Shown here: one piece after another, positions 34,431 through 43,898 of the stretch
Layout: every line of letters starts with the position of its first letter
Numbering within the stretch: position 1 is the first letter of the stretch
Origin: a bacterium 210820-DFI.6.37
GTDB taxonomy: Bacteria > Bacillota > Clostridia > Peptostreptococcales > Anaerovoracaceae
Reading direction: 5' to 3'
Length of the DNA: 64,000 nucleotides
Assembly (NCBI GenBank): GCA_020558355.1
Contig: JAJCKG010000007.1
Span: forward strand, 80,019-144,018
Notes under the pieces: model-generated
The model's database searches: none
What the model was told of the DNA's origin: nothing
Seen by the model: only the letters and a program-made list of their open reading frames with translations
Made by a program: the position numbers and the translations under genes

Positions 34431-35354
34431 TATTATACAATTCATAATTACACTTATCATCATTTCTTTCTCTTCTGGGCTTGATTCCGCAATCATAATA
34501 GTAAGCGCCACAAGTGTATGGTCATCAATTAACTTTTCTCCATTCTGAAACAGCACGTCATTTTTGTCCAAAAAATACAAAAACATCGTTGCCGCAATCC
34601 GCTTATTTCCATCAGAAAAACTGTGGTTCTTCGTGACAAAATATAATAAATTCGCTGCCTTTTCTTCCAAAGTAGGATACAAATCTTCCCCAGCAAAACT
34701 TTGATAAATTGCGCCAATACTTCCTTTGAAAGAATCATCCTTTTCATTTCCAAATAAAGAACTACTGTTTCCAAATTTCATATTATCAATTATTTTTCTA
34801 CATTCCTCATAAGTCAGAATATACGTTGCCTTATTTCCCTTCGGTCGGGTCATATTCTGATGATCGTAGGCATCCAACAGTTCCAATGCCTGACTATATC
34901 TTTCTACCACTGTCAGCACTTGCTTAGTGTCCAGACTGCTTTCTACTCTTTTCATAACTCGTATTACCTCATTTAGCTGATTCATACGGTTATGATTCAC
35001 TGAGTAACCTTTGATTATGTATTCTTTTAATACAGAATTTGCCCATTTTCTGAAGGCGACTCCTCGTTTAGATTTTACTCTATATCCTACTGATATAATC
35101 ACATCCAGATTATAATATTTAGGCGGTCTGGAAGCTTTGTTTTCACTTCTGTCGAAAATTTCGACAGAAGTGTTTTTGTCTAACTCTCCCTCTTTAAATA
35201 TATTACCTATATGATATGCTATAGAAGAACGCGCTGTATCAAATAATACAGACATCTGTTCTTGTGTTAGCCATACAGTTTCCTGATCTGGAGTAATTGG
35301 GACCTCCAATTCTATTTTATCATCTGTAAAAAGTACAATTTCATTTTCACTCAT
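34416..35354 (-). CDS. RhuM-family protein with C-terminal Fic/Doc domain
   Basis: A 312-residue protein. Residues 1-150 are the RhuM (virulence RhuM/KilA-N-like) region, with VWLTQEQMSVLFDTARSSI, PPKYYNLDVIISVGYRVKS and KRGVAFRKWANSVLKEY. The C-terminal part has the Fic core HSFSDGNKRIAA starting at His244, complete for catalysis (His, Phe, Asp, Gly-Asn, Arg). Fic/Doc enzymes transfer AMP or phosphate to proteins; Doc is a toxin. The inhibitory (S/T)xxxE(G/N) helix is not obvious. The gene has AGGGGAG before its ATG, no promoter of its own that I can see, and much higher AT content than its neighbours. It may be a toxin without a separate antitoxin, or a phage-defence factor. Confidence 0.85.
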   Translation of the reverse strand: MSENEIVLFTDDKIELEVPITPDQETVWLTQEQMSVLFDTARSSIAYHIGNIFKEGELDKNTSVEIFDRSENKASRPPKYYNLDVIISVGYRVKSKRGVAFRKWANSVLKEYIIKGYSVNHNRMNQLNEVIRVMKRVESSLDTKQVLTVVERYSQALELLDAYDHQNMTRPKGNKATYILTYEECRKIIDNMKFGNSSSLFGNEKDDSFKGSIGAIYQSFAGEDLYPTLEEKAANLLYFVTKNHSFSDGNKRIAATMFLYFLDKNDVLFQNGEKLIDDHTLVALTIMIAESSPEEKEMMISVIMNCIINSFS

Positions 35355-35408
35355 ATATACTTCTCCCCTGCTTCAATACTCCTTGTTTCTGATGAAAAAG
35401 TGGCGTTT

Positions 35409-37145
35409 TCAAAAGCTATTATCAAGGCTCAGCTGAAAGAATTCCTTTTTTGTTTTTTCCATTCTGTCCAACGCCTGCCGCCTGCTGTCCGCGGCAATAC
35501 AGAAGTAAAACCGGATTTTGGGTTCCGTGCCGGAAGGGCGCGCCTTAATAAAGCCTCCGTTTTCAAAGGTCAGTCCCATCATATTTACCTTGGGAAAATC
35601 CAGCTCTTCAAGGCGTCCTGATCTGAGCTGTTTTCCGCTCTGGTAATACTCCCTGCTTACGATCTTCTGCCCGCCCAGGCATGGCTGTTCGTCTTCCCTA
35701 AGCGTTCCCATAATCTGGCGGATTCGCTCTTTTCCATCCTTGCCCGTAAAGACGCGCGCCACCTGCTCATCCAGGAAACAGCCATACTGCTCATAGATTT
35801 CCTCCAGAATCTGAATCAGATTTTTTCCCTCTGTCATTTTATAATAAAGGGCTGCCTCCGCGACCAGCGCCGCTCCCAAAACCGCGTCTTTATCCCTGGC
35901 GTAGGTTCCTTTCAGATAGCCCAGACTTTCTTCAAAGCCGAAGAGGAAGGTGCCCTTTCCGGTTTCCTCCATCTCTTTGATCCGCTCGCCGATAAATTTG
36001 AATCCTACCGGCACTTTTACCAGAGAAACGCCAAAGTCCGCGGCGATCTTCTCTGTAAGGGCTGTGGAAACCACGCTCTGCACTATGATCCCATCTTCCG
36101 GCAGGCGATTTTCCTTCTTTTGGGAGCTGAGAATATAATAAGTCAGAATAGCGCCCACCTGATTTCCGGTCAAATGGTGGTAGGTCCCGCCACTATCTCT
36201 GCACTGCACTCCCAGCCGGTCCGAATCCGGATCGGTTGCCAGAAGAAGCTCCGCGTCCTGGCGGCGGCCGTAATCCAGAGCCAGCCTCCAGGCTCCCTCA
36301 TCCTCCGGATTAGGCACTTCCACAGTAGGAAATTCCCCGTCTGGCAGCTCCTGCTCCGGAACGGTAAACACAGAATCAAATCCCATTTCATTCAGGATCC
36401 GCTTTACAAAGACCCTTCCCGCGCCATGCAAGGGCGTGTAGACAATCTTCAGGCCGCTTCCGTTTTCCCTGCTCATTTCAGGATGAAGCAGCTGCTGGCC
36501 AACCCGCTCTATATACCGGTCATCCGTTTCCGTTCCCAGTATTTCAAGGAGGCCCTGGGACACCGCCCGCTCTTTTTCAGCAAGGGGCACATCCCATCCG
36601 CAGTCCTTCATCTTTTCCATAATCCGGTCAGCCTGGGCAGGCGGAAGCTGCGCCCCGTCTTCCCAATAAACCTTATACCCGTTATACTCCTTCGGGTTAT
36701 GACTGGCTGTTATCATAACGCCCGCTATAGCTCCCTTGTCCCGAACCGCGAAGCTAAGCTCCGGCGTGGAGCGAAGGGATTCGAAAAGGTATGCCTTTAT
36801 CCCGCTGGCCGCCAGCGCCAGAGCGGTTTCCAGCGCGAACTGATCTGAAAAACGGCGGGAATCAAAGGCGATGGCTACGCCCCGTTTCATGGCCTCTTCT
36901 CCCTGCTCACAGATGACCTGCCCAAGGCTGTAAGTCAGTCTGCGGATCCGATAGCGATTCATCCGGTTGGTTCCGGCTCCCAGCATTCCCCGCATGCCGC
37001 CTGTGCCAAACTCCAGATCGCAGTAAAATCGATCCTCAATTTCCTTTTCATCTGTAAGAGCCGCCAGCTCCGCCTTTGTTTCCCGGTCAAAGCAAGGACT
37101 GTCCATCCACTCCTGATACCGGACCATATATTCTTTTTTCAACAT
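35409..37145 (-). CDS. pgcA: Phosphoglucomutase/phosphomannomutase (alpha-D-phosphohexomutase)
   Basis: A 578-residue protein. The phosphoserine loop is GVMITASHNPKEYNGYK (Ser148). The metal loop is TDPDSDRLG, and the sugar-binding loop is FGFEESLGYLKGTYARDKD. RPSGTEPKIRFYF near the C-terminus binds the phosphate. It interconverts glucose 6-phosphate and glucose 1-phosphate, feeding the glycogen genes nearby. Its last four residues derive from the neighbouring insertion, which should not disturb the fold. Divergent from glucokinase with 62 bases between. Confidence 0.93.
   Translation of the reverse strand: MLKKEYMVRYQEWMDSPCFDRETKAELAALTDEKEIEDRFYCDLEFGTGGMRGMLGAGTNRMNRYRIRRLTYSLGQVICEQGEEAMKRGVAIAFDSRRFSDQFALETALALAASGIKAYLFESLRSTPELSFAVRDKGAIAGVMITASHNPKEYNGYKVYWEDGAQLPPAQADRIMEKMKDCGWDVPLAEKERAVSQGLLEILGTETDDRYIERVGQQLLHPEMSRENGSGLKIVYTPLHGAGRVFVKRILNEMGFDSVFTVPEQELPDGEFPTVEVPNPEDEGAWRLALDYGRRQDAELLLATDPDSDRLGVQCRDSGGTYHHLTGNQVGAILTYYILSSQKKENRLPEDGIIVQSVVSTALTEKIAADFGVSLVKVPVGFKFIGERIKEMEETGKGTFLFGFEESLGYLKGTYARDKDAVLGAALVAEAALYYKMTEGKNLIQILEEIYEQYGCFLDEQVARVFTGKDGKERIRQIMGTLREDEQPCLGGQKIVSREYYQSGKQLRSGRLEELDFPKVNMMGLTFENGGFIKARPSGTEPKIRFYFCIAADSRRQALDRMEKTKKEFFQLSLDNSF
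35422..35443. repeat. Direct repeat, right copy
   Basis: Exact copy of 34409-34430. It encodes residues near the C-terminus of the phosphohexomutase (FFQLSL). Confidence 0.9.
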
Positions 37146-37170
37146 CTCTTCATTCCCTCCCTGTGATTAT

Positions 37171-37178
37171 GATATACT
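37171..37178 (+). promoter_or_regulatory. Possible glucokinase promoter
   Basis: TATACT at 37173-37178 is preceded by TGA, an extended -10 pattern, 29 bases before the ATG at 37208. No convincing -35 is present. Confidence 0.35.
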
Positions 37179-37207
37179 AATCCTAACGAAAACCCGGAGG
37201 CCTCATT

Positions 37208-38128
37208 ATGATTATGACCATCGATATCGGCGGCACTAAGACTTTGTGCGCCTGGTGGGACAAAGAACAGCTGATAAAAAAAGAGCTGTATCCCACCTCA
37301 TCTATTAAAAATTATATCCCTTTTGTAAAAGAACATACCCGGGGGTTCTCCATAGACGCCCTGTGCTTTGCCATGGCCGGGCCGATTGTTGGAAACCGGC
37401 TGGAGCTGACCAACACCGGCCAGACGATCCTGCTGGATCAGCTGAAAAGCTGCGTCTCCCATATACCCCATGTTCTCTTTCTCAATGATCTGCAGGCTCT
37501 GGGCCACGCTCTGCCACGCCTGAAACCGGACCAGCTGCGCGTCTTCCAAGCAGGCTCTGCCGGTCACACCGGCGCCGGATCCAAGGCAATCCTTTCCATA
37601 GGCACCGGACTGGGGATTTCCGCTGTCACAAAGGAGGGCCTTGTGCTTCCATCGGAAGGAGGCCACGCGGACTTCGCTCCCCGGGACCCTAAGCAGCTGC
37701 GGGTCCTGGAGTATCTCAAGGACAAATACGGCCATGTCAGCTATGAACGGGTCCTTTCCGGACAGGGACTGGCCGATCTTTACGAGGCTCTGTCGGGCTC
37801 CGCGCCTGAAGCCCCGGAGCAGGTTACAGCTGGCGCCTTAGATGGAGATCCGAAAGCTCTGGAAACCTTCCGTCTCTTTACCCGCGTCCTGGCCGCCGCC
37901 TGCGGTAATACCGCTCTGACCTTTATGGCGTCAGGCGGGATCTATCTGGGCGGCGGCATTATGCCTAAAATCCTGCCCCTGCTGGACCGGAGCGTCTTTG
38001 AAAAGGCCTTTCTTGATAAAGGGCGCTTCAGCAGGTGGCTCTGTCAGGTTCCGGTTTATGTGATTTTAGATGAAATGGCCCCGTCCATAGGAGCCGCCGC
38101 CCGCGGACAGTCAGCGGCGGGTATCTGA
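37208..38128 (+). CDS. glk: Glucokinase (Glk family)
   Basis: A 306-residue protein. The ATP-binding DIGGTKTLCAWW opens the protein. LSIGTGLGISAV is the second phosphate loop, and the substrate-loop EGGHADFAPRD is typical of the Escherichia coli Glk group rather than ROK kinases with their CXCGXXGC zinc site, which is absent. It phosphorylates glucose to glucose 6-phosphate. GGAGG lies seven bases before the ATG. Its 3' end overlaps that of the amylase/MalQ gene by 18 bases, tail to tail. With the phosphohexomutase it links free glucose to glycogen synthesis. Confidence 0.9.
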   Translation: MIMTIDIGGTKTLCAWWDKEQLIKKELYPTSSIKNYIPFVKEHTRGFSIDALCFAMAGPIVGNRLELTNTGQTILLDQLKSCVSHIPHVLFLNDLQALGHALPRLKPDQLRVFQAGSAGHTGAGSKAILSIGTGLGISAVTKEGLVLPSEGGHADFAPRDPKQLRVLEYLKDKYGHVSYERVLSGQGLADLYEALSGSAPEAPEQVTAGALDGDPKALETFRLFTRVLAAACGNTALTFMASGGIYLGGGIMPKILPLLDRSVFEKAFLDKGRFSRWLCQVPVYVILDEMAPSIGAAARGQSAAGI

Positions 38129-41100
38129 CGCCAATTTTTTCAGACGCGCCGCCAGTTCCGGCGTCAGCTGGGAATCGTCCGCCCGCCAGGTCCAGTTTCC
38201 CTCCGCCTGACCCGGAATATTCATGCGGCATTCATCGCCCAGTCCCAGGTGATCCTGCAGCGGGATAATAACCCAGGGCGCCGGGCTTTCATATAACGTC
38301 TCGATGATTCTCTGAGGGTCTTTGACTCCGCAGTCCCTACACCATCCGGCCAGGGTCTGATTATCGTGGGTTCCGGAGTAAAACACCTTATATGGCTCTT
38401 CCATGGTCTCCATTTCCCCCGCGGAAAACTGATAGACCAGCATTCCCGGACAGCCTGTAAGCTTTAAAAGGTTGTGGACCTGAGGATCCAGAAGGCCCAG
38501 GTCCTCCGCGAGAAGAGGAAGCGGCCCCAGCTTTTCCGCAAGAGCCCCGAAAAAGTCCTTTCCCGGACCCGGAAGCCACCAGCCGCCGCAAGGCTCCTTT
38601 CCCTGCGGGACAGCGTAAAAAGCGGAAAAGCCGCGGAAGTGATCCAGTCTTATATAATCGAATCGCTCCATGGCGCGGGACATACGCTTTACCCACCAGT
38701 CATAGCCGGTCTTTTTCAATTCGTCCCAGTCATACAGCGGATTTCCCCAGTTCTGCCCCTTCGCGTTAAAAGAGTCCGGAGGAACACCGGCTCCCGCCAG
38801 AGGATAGCCGTATTTGTCCAGCAGAAAAACTTCCCTGTGGGCCCAGGTGTCCGCGCTGTCCGTGCCAGCGTAAACAGGCAGATCCCCGATAATCGAGATT
38901 CCTTTGCCTTTCGCGTACATCCTGATTTTATTCCAGCGGTCCCAGAAAAGGAACTGCTCTTTTTTGATCTGCTCCAGCTCATCCGCCTTTTTCTCCCGCC
39001 AGTAATCCAGCCCCCGCCGGTTCTTTTCCGCCTCGGGCCACTGCTGCCAGGGCCGTCCCCTGAACGCTTTTTTCAGCACCTGATAGAGCGCGTAATCCTC
39101 CAGCCAGAAGGCTTCCTTCCCGCAAAAGGCTTCGTATTCCCGTTTCTTTGGCTCTGTTTGACCAGAAGAAGACAAAAGCCTAGTGTCCCCCGCAAAAAGA
39201 GCCGGACTGGAATAAGGCGACCTGTTTTCGTCCGCCGGATTTAAAGGAAGAATCTGCCACAGCTTCTGCCCCGCGTCCCGCAGATAATCGATAAATTCCT
39301 CCGCACGTTCATCCAGCCCGCCGCCGGGAAGGGAAGAGACATGGCAGAGTACGCCCGCGCTCCGGGCAAGCTCCAGCCTTGCGGGAGCGGAGCCTCTGCA
39401 ATAAAACAGCTTTGCCCCAAGAGGCGGAAGCTCCGCAAAGATTTCCGATCCTTCAAAAGAGATTTCTTCCGAGTGGAGCAGCTCCAGCGCGTAGCCGGTT
39501 CCCCTAGGCAGCTTTAGATGAAGCAAGGCCCCTTCGGAGGGATGATTGTTTACCGCGGCAATGAGGGCTTCCTCTCCCGATTCTGACCACCGCCGGATGA
39601 CGCAGACCCGCTCTCCCTCCCAGTCAAAGGCGAATTTTCCAGAAGCGAGAAAGCTGTATTGCTTCCGCAAAAGAGCCAGCGTCCGGTAATGGGCCAGCAG
39701 CTCCTGATCCTCTCTTCCCCACGGGTAGGTTCCCCGGTTATATGGGTCCTCAAAGCCCTGGACGCCTGCCTCGTCTCCATAATACAGGCAAGGTACTCCC
39801 GGCAGAACGTACTGTAAAAGAGACAGGGCTTTCAGCCGTTTTCGCGCCAGCTCCAGCTTGTCCCCAGGCAGCCGGTACGCTTCCTTTTCCATATCAGAAA
39901 GTCCTTCCGGCCCTTCTCCCAGCAAAGTCAGAATCCGGATCCGGTCATGGCTTCCCACCAGATTCAGCGCGCCGTAAAAGCTTTCCGGCGGGTAGTTTTC
40001 CGCCAGACTCCTAAGTCCCTTTACCAGGGCCTTGGCGGAACACCTCTGCCGTATGAAGTCGGTCAGGAGATCCCGAAACGGGTAATTCATCACCGAGTCC
40101 AGCTCATCTCCCAAAAGATAGCGCCGCTGGACCCCGTAGCTCACTTTATTGCTGGCGTCTTCCCAGACCTCTCCCAGCAGCAGTCCTTCCGGATCGGTTT
40201 CCTTAACAGCCTTTCGGATACCGGAAACGCAGGAATCCGGAAGCTCATCGGCCACATCCAGCCGCCATCCGGAGGCTCCCTCTCTGAGCCAATAGCGGAT
40301 AACGCTGTCCTCATTTTCATAAAGGAATTTTCGGTATCCCGGATCCTCCTCGTTTACATTGGGAAGGGAGCCTACGCCCCACCAGCACTCGTATTCATCC
40401 GGAAACCGGCTGAACCTGTACCAGCTGTAATAGGGAGATTCCGGTCCCTGGCACGCTCCCGGCCCCGGATAATTGCCAAACTGATTAAAGTAAAGGCTGT
40501 CCGCTCCGGTATGGTTAAACACTCCGTCCAGAATAAGCCGGATTCCCAGCCGTTCCGCGTCCCGGGCCAGCCTGCGGAAATCCTCAAGGGTCCCAAAGGA
40601 CGGGTCGATTTGGAAATAGTCGGCCGTATCATATTTGTGGTTGCTGGAAGCGGCAAAGATCGGGTTCAGATAAACCGCGCCCACGCCCATACTTTTCAGA
40701 TAAAAAAGACGGCCGCGGATGCCTGCCAGCGTGCCGCCGAAAAAAGGCCACCGGGTCACTTCTCCTTTGGCGTTTTTCGTATAATAGGGCCGGTCGTTCC
40801 AGTTCTGCTGAATCACCCGGCCGGGTCCTTTCCAGTCCGGACCCGGGTCAGCCGCCATCTGCCGCTCCATCCAGTCTTCGCTCCTGGCAAACCGGTCCGG
40901 AAAAATCTGATATACGATGGCGTTCTTATACCAGGCCGGAACCGGCTCCGGCCTGTAGACCGTAATCTGAAAAGCCGGCGGTATATGATCATACAGCTGC
41001 CCTTCCCCGCCGGATTGCTCCGGATTGTTTCCATAGTAAAAGACGCCTTCCTGGCTTTCTATGACAAAATAATACCAGCATAGCTTTGGCTCCGGGGTGA

Positions 41101-41320
41101 CAAAGGAAACAGAAAACACCTCTTCCTTCTCTGAAAGCTCCCGCTCCATGGCAAGCCGCTCATCTCCCTTTGTCTCCTGCCACAGGTTCAGGCGGCAAAG
41201 AACAGGCCCGCTTTCCGCCTCAGCCTTCAGGCGTATCGTAAGAAGCGTCCCGGAAGGAACGGCTCCCCCGGGATTTCGATATTCTTTTTTCTGTGAATCA
41301 TGACAGCATTTTATGGACAT
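38111..41320 (-). CDS. Fused alpha-amylase (GH13) and 4-alpha-glucanotransferase (GH77)
   Basis: A 1069-residue fusion. Residues 1-125 are an N-terminal beta domain. About 128-640 are a GH13 domain, starting WYKNAIVYQIFPDRF, with nucleophile Asp near 356 (GWRLDVADE), acid Glu near 382 (GEVWED) and the third Asp near 458 (VGSHDR). From about 652 to the end is a GH77 amylomaltase with LDHFRGF (near 892), LLAEDLG (near 938) and SGTHDNQT (near 985). GH13 neopullulanase-like and MalQ activities in one chain would trim and rejoin short glucans made by phosphorylase, serving as a debranching pathway. Such fusions occur in several Clostridia. It is the last gene of the glycogen operon, overlapping glgA by ten bases. 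Confidence 0.93.
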   Translation of the reverse strand: MSIKCCHDSQKKEYRNPGGAVPSGTLLTIRLKAEAESGPVLCRLNLWQETKGDERLAMERELSEKEEVFSVSFVTPEPKLCWYYFVIESQEGVFYYGNNPEQSGGEGQLYDHIPPAFQITVYRPEPVPAWYKNAIVYQIFPDRFARSEDWMERQMAADPGPDWKGPGRVIQQNWNDRPYYTKNAKGEVTRWPFFGGTLAGIRGRLFYLKSMGVGAVYLNPIFAASSNHKYDTADYFQIDPSFGTLEDFRRLARDAERLGIRLILDGVFNHTGADSLYFNQFGNYPGPGACQGPESPYYSWYRFSRFPDEYECWWGVGSLPNVNEEDPGYRKFLYENEDSVIRYWLREGASGWRLDVADELPDSCVSGIRKAVKETDPEGLLLGEVWEDASNKVSYGVQRRYLLGDELDSVMNYPFRDLLTDFIRQRCSAKALVKGLRSLAENYPPESFYGALNLVGSHDRIRILTLLGEGPEGLSDMEKEAYRLPGDKLELARKRLKALSLLQYVLPGVPCLYYGDEAGVQGFEDPYNRGTYPWGREDQELLAHYRTLALLRKQYSFLASGKFAFDWEGERVCVIRRWSESGEEALIAAVNNHPSEGALLHLKLPRGTGYALELLHSEEISFEGSEIFAELPPLGAKLFYCRGSAPARLELARSAGVLCHVSSLPGGGLDERAEEFIDYLRDAGQKLWQILPLNPADENRSPYSSPALFAGDTRLLSSSGQTEPKKREYEAFCGKEAFWLEDYALYQVLKKAFRGRPWQQWPEAEKNRRGLDYWREKKADELEQIKKEQFLFWDRWNKIRMYAKGKGISIIGDLPVYAGTDSADTWAHREVFLLDKYGYPLAGAGVPPDSFNAKGQNWGNPLYDWDELKKTGYDWWVKRMSRAMERFDYIRLDHFRGFSAFYAVPQGKEPCGGWWLPGPGKDFFGALAEKLGPLPLLAEDLGLLDPQVHNLLKLTGCPGMLVYQFSAGEMETMEEPYKVFYSGTHDNQTLAGWCRDCGVKDPQRIIETLYESPAPWVIIPLQDHLGLGDECRMNIPGQAEGNWTWRADDSQLTPELAARLKKLASDTRR

Positions 41321-42795
41321 AACAGTTCCTCATATAATTCAATATACTGCTTTGCCGAGCGCTTCCAGGAAAAGTCCTTTCTCATGGCCCGCTTTACAAG
41401 AGCGTCCCAGGAGGAACGGCTCTCCCGGTAAAGCTCCACCCCCTGTTTTACCGCGTAAAGCAGCTCGTGCGCGTTGTAATTGGCAAAGCCGAACCCGTCT
41501 CCTGTATCTTCGTACCGGTTATAGGGGATTACGCTGTCCTTCAGGCCGCCTGTTTCTCTTACAACCGGAATGGTCCCATAGCGCATGGCAATCATCTGCG
41601 AAAGCCCGCATGGTTCAAATCTGGAAGGCATCAGCAGAAGATCAGCGCCCGCGTAAAACCTGGAGGACATGGCCAGGTCAAAGGTCATGCAGGCCCGGAC
41701 TTTGTCTGGCATTACGCTCTGGTAATGACGGAAGGCTGATTCATATTTTTCGTCGCCTACGCCCAGGACTGCCAGCTGCAGATCCTCCCGCAGCAGCTCT
41801 TCTAAAATTCCCAGCACCAGATCCAGTCCCTTCTGCTCGGTAAGGCGGCTGATCATAACGATCAGAGGCACATCCGGATCCTGCTTTAGCCCCAGCCGCT
41901 TTTGCAGCGCCGCTTTATTGACGGGCTTTCCCTTCCTGAAAGTTGACGCGTTGTATTTCTCCGCAATATAAGGGTCCCGTCCCGGAGAATAACGATAGAG
42001 ATCGATGCCGTTTAAAATTCCTGACAGCACAGACTGCCTCCGCTGAAAGATCTCTTCCATATGCTCGCCGTACCAGGCGGTTTTAATCTCCTCCGCGTAG
42101 GAAGGACTTACCGTAGTCAGGCGATCGCTGTAATAAAGCGCTCCCTGCATATAATTGACCGCGTCCCCGAAGGAAAGCTGATCCACCGCAGGCTTGCTTT
42201 GGGAAAGGCCCAGCACGTCTCCAAGCAGATAGCCCGGAAAGATCCCCTGGAACCTGAGATTGTGAACGGAAAAAACGGTGCGGATTTTCGCGTAAGCAGG
42301 CAGGGCCATGTACTGTTCCCTGAGGAAAACCGGAACAAGGGCCGTATGCCAGTCGTTGCAGTGAATCACATCCGGCGAAAACCCCGGTATCCACTGAAGG
42401 CTTTCCAAAACAGCCTTGCTGAAAAAGGCGATCCGTTCTCCGTCATCACCGTATCCGTATGGAGAAGGCCGTTTAAAATAATATTCGTTGTCGATAAAAT
42501 AATAAGTGACGCCCTTTCTCTTTAAGGTTTCCACGCCGCAGTACTGGCTTCGCCATGCCAGCGGGACGGTAAACTCAGCGATTTTTCGCATTTTTTCTTT
42601 ATATTCGGAAGGGATGGTATCCAGCTTTGGCAGGATCACCCGCATGTCGGCTCCTTCTTTGCAGACGGCGGAAGGAAGCGAGCCGCCTACATCCCCCAGC
42701 CCTCCCGTTTTTATAAAGGGCTCCGCCTCAAAAATAGCGTATAAAATCTGAAGTTTGTTTTTCTCCGGTTTTCTGGTCATCTTTTTTCCTTTCAT
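41311..42795 (-). CDS. glgA: Glycogen synthase
   Basis: A 494-residue GT5 enzyme. The ADP-glucose-binding KTGGLGDV lies near residue 29. The C-terminal nucleotide-binding half has SRLTEQKGLDLV, PSRFEPCGLSQMIAMRYGTIPVV and RETGGLKDSV. It extends alpha-1,4-glucan chains from ADP-glucose. The ATG at 42795 overlaps the glgD stop (TGATG); an internal ATG at 42780 has AAAGGA six bases upstream and could be the main start. Confidence 0.95.
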   Translation of the reverse strand: MKGKKMTRKPEKNKLQILYAIFEAEPFIKTGGLGDVGGSLPSAVCKEGADMRVILPKLDTIPSEYKEKMRKIAEFTVPLAWRSQYCGVETLKRKGVTYYFIDNEYYFKRPSPYGYGDDGERIAFFSKAVLESLQWIPGFSPDVIHCNDWHTALVPVFLREQYMALPAYAKIRTVFSVHNLRFQGIFPGYLLGDVLGLSQSKPAVDQLSFGDAVNYMQGALYYSDRLTTVSPSYAEEIKTAWYGEHMEEIFQRRQSVLSGILNGIDLYRYSPGRDPYIAEKYNASTFRKGKPVNKAALQKRLGLKQDPDVPLIVMISRLTEQKGLDLVLGILEELLREDLQLAVLGVGDEKYESAFRHYQSVMPDKVRACMTFDLAMSSRFYAGADLLLMPSRFEPCGLSQMIAMRYGTIPVVRETGGLKDSVIPYNRYEDTGDGFGFANYNAHELLYAVKQGVELYRESRSSWDALVKRAMRKDFSWKRSAKQYIELYEELLCP

Positions 42796-43898
42796 CAGAC
42801 GCGTTGATTCTTTCCGATTACCAGCGGCATATACCGGCTGCCGCTGAGATGGCTTCCTTCACTGATCCTCGCGAACTTATCGCAGATAACGTTTTCCAGG
42901 ACTGCCCCCGGCGCAATGGTTCCCCGCTGCATAATAATGGAGTTTTTCACAACAGCTCCCTTGCCGATCTTTACATTTCGGAAAAGAATGCTGTTTTCCA
43001 CAGTTCCCTCGATCATGCAGCCGCTGGACACCAGGGAATTGAAGATATGGCATCCCTTTAAATATTTGGAAGGAGGCGCGTCCTGTACCTTGGTAAAGAT
43101 TTTTTTCTTATTGCCGAACAGCTCTTCTCGGATTTCCGGTTTCAAAAGTTCCATAGAGCAGCGCATATAATCATAAGAGCTGTCAACCGCGCCTACATAC
43201 CCATCAAATGGATAGGAAAGAATCTTCATATTGCTGGCGTTTTCGCTGAGCAGCTCGATCATATCCACATAGTCCATAGCCTCATACCAGTCCATCAGGG
43301 CAAGCAGATCTCTTATATTAATAATAAAGCAGTCCATAAACCACGCCGCGTTGCCGGCCATCTCTCTTACGGTCCCTATCAGCGCGCCGTTCTGGTCAAG
43401 CTCCAGGAATGGTCCCCGCTTCATGTGAGCGTCCGGGATTTCCTTATAAAGCATCGTCACCTGAGCGCCGGAGGAACGATGCCGCTCCACGATGGGTTCA
43501 AAATCGATATTAAAGATCTTGTTGCTGGCGCTTACAATCACCGTATCTTCTTTGGCCCGGTCCAGATAAGGCCGGTTCTGAATGAAATCCCGCAGCAGGA
43601 ATTTTCCCTCAAACCGCTTCATGCCATAAACGGAGCCGGGGAGCAGGAACAGTCCGCCTTCTTTTCGGTCTAAAGACCATTCCTTGCCGGAACCCAGATG
43701 GTCCACAATGGACCTGTAGTAATAGGCCGTGGTGACGCCTACTGTGCGGATGCCCGAATGTACCATGTTGGAAAGAGGAAAGTCCACCAGCCTGTATCTT
43801 CCTCCGAAAGGAATGGTCCCTACCGGGCGCAGCTCCGCCAGCTTTCCAAAATTTTCATTGACAAAATTGGTCGTAATATATCCCAGAACTTTATTCAT
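42795..43898 (-). CDS. glgD: GlgD, regulatory paralogue of ADP-glucose pyrophosphorylase
   Basis: The start is the ATG at 43898, with GGAGG nine bases upstream and overlapping the end of glgC. The 367-residue protein is GlgC-like overall ([15 protein letters not shown]) but lacks the nucleotide loop GGxGxRL at the N-terminus, reading [20 protein letters not shown] instead. It should therefore not be catalytic alone. In Firmicutes GlgD associates with GlgC and raises its activity. The C-terminal half is a left-handed beta helix. Gene order glgC-glgD-glgA is typical. Confidence 0.93.
   Translation of the reverse strand: MNKVLGYITTNFVNENFGKLAELRPVGTIPFGGRYRLVDFPLSNMVHSGIRTVGVTTAYYYRSIVDHLGSGKEWSLDRKEGGLFLLPGSVYGMKRFEGKFLLRDFIQNRPYLDRAKEDTVIVSASNKIFNIDFEPIVERHRSSGAQVTMLYKEIPDAHMKRGPFLELDQNGALIGTVREMAGNAAWFMDCFIINIRDLLALMDWYEAMDYVDMIELLSENASNMKILSYPFDGYVGAVDSSYDYMRCSMELLKPEIREELFGNKKKIFTKVQDAPPSKYLKGCHIFNSLVSSGCMIEGTVENSILFRNVKIGKGAVVKNSIIMQRGTIAPGAVLENVICDKFARISEGSHLSGSRYMPLVIGKNQRV

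Larger units (their letters stand above)
34409..35443. mobile_element. One-gene RhuM-Fic insertion flanked by 22-bp direct repeats
   Basis: Identical 22-base sequences at 34409-34430 and 35422-35443 (both contain CAAGGCTCAGCTGAAAG) bracket about 990 bases that hold a single, clearly more AT-rich gene. Deleting one repeat and the interior joins the phosphohexomutase gene directly to the trp promoter and extends its frame to a natural stop (predicted end LSLDTNLLK). The current end, LSLDNSF, comes from the inserted DNA. No transposase, integrase or terminal inverted repeats are present, so mobilisation must have been in trans or by recombination. Confidence 0.7.

Noticed and set aside
34409..35443. 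Insertion sequence or classic transposon
   Set aside because: No transposase gene and no terminal inverted repeats; 22-bp repeats are also too long for most IS target duplications.
37208..38128. ROK-family sugar kinase or repressor
   Set aside because: There is no ROK zinc motif and no helix-turn-helix; the EGGHADFAPR loop fits the Glk group.
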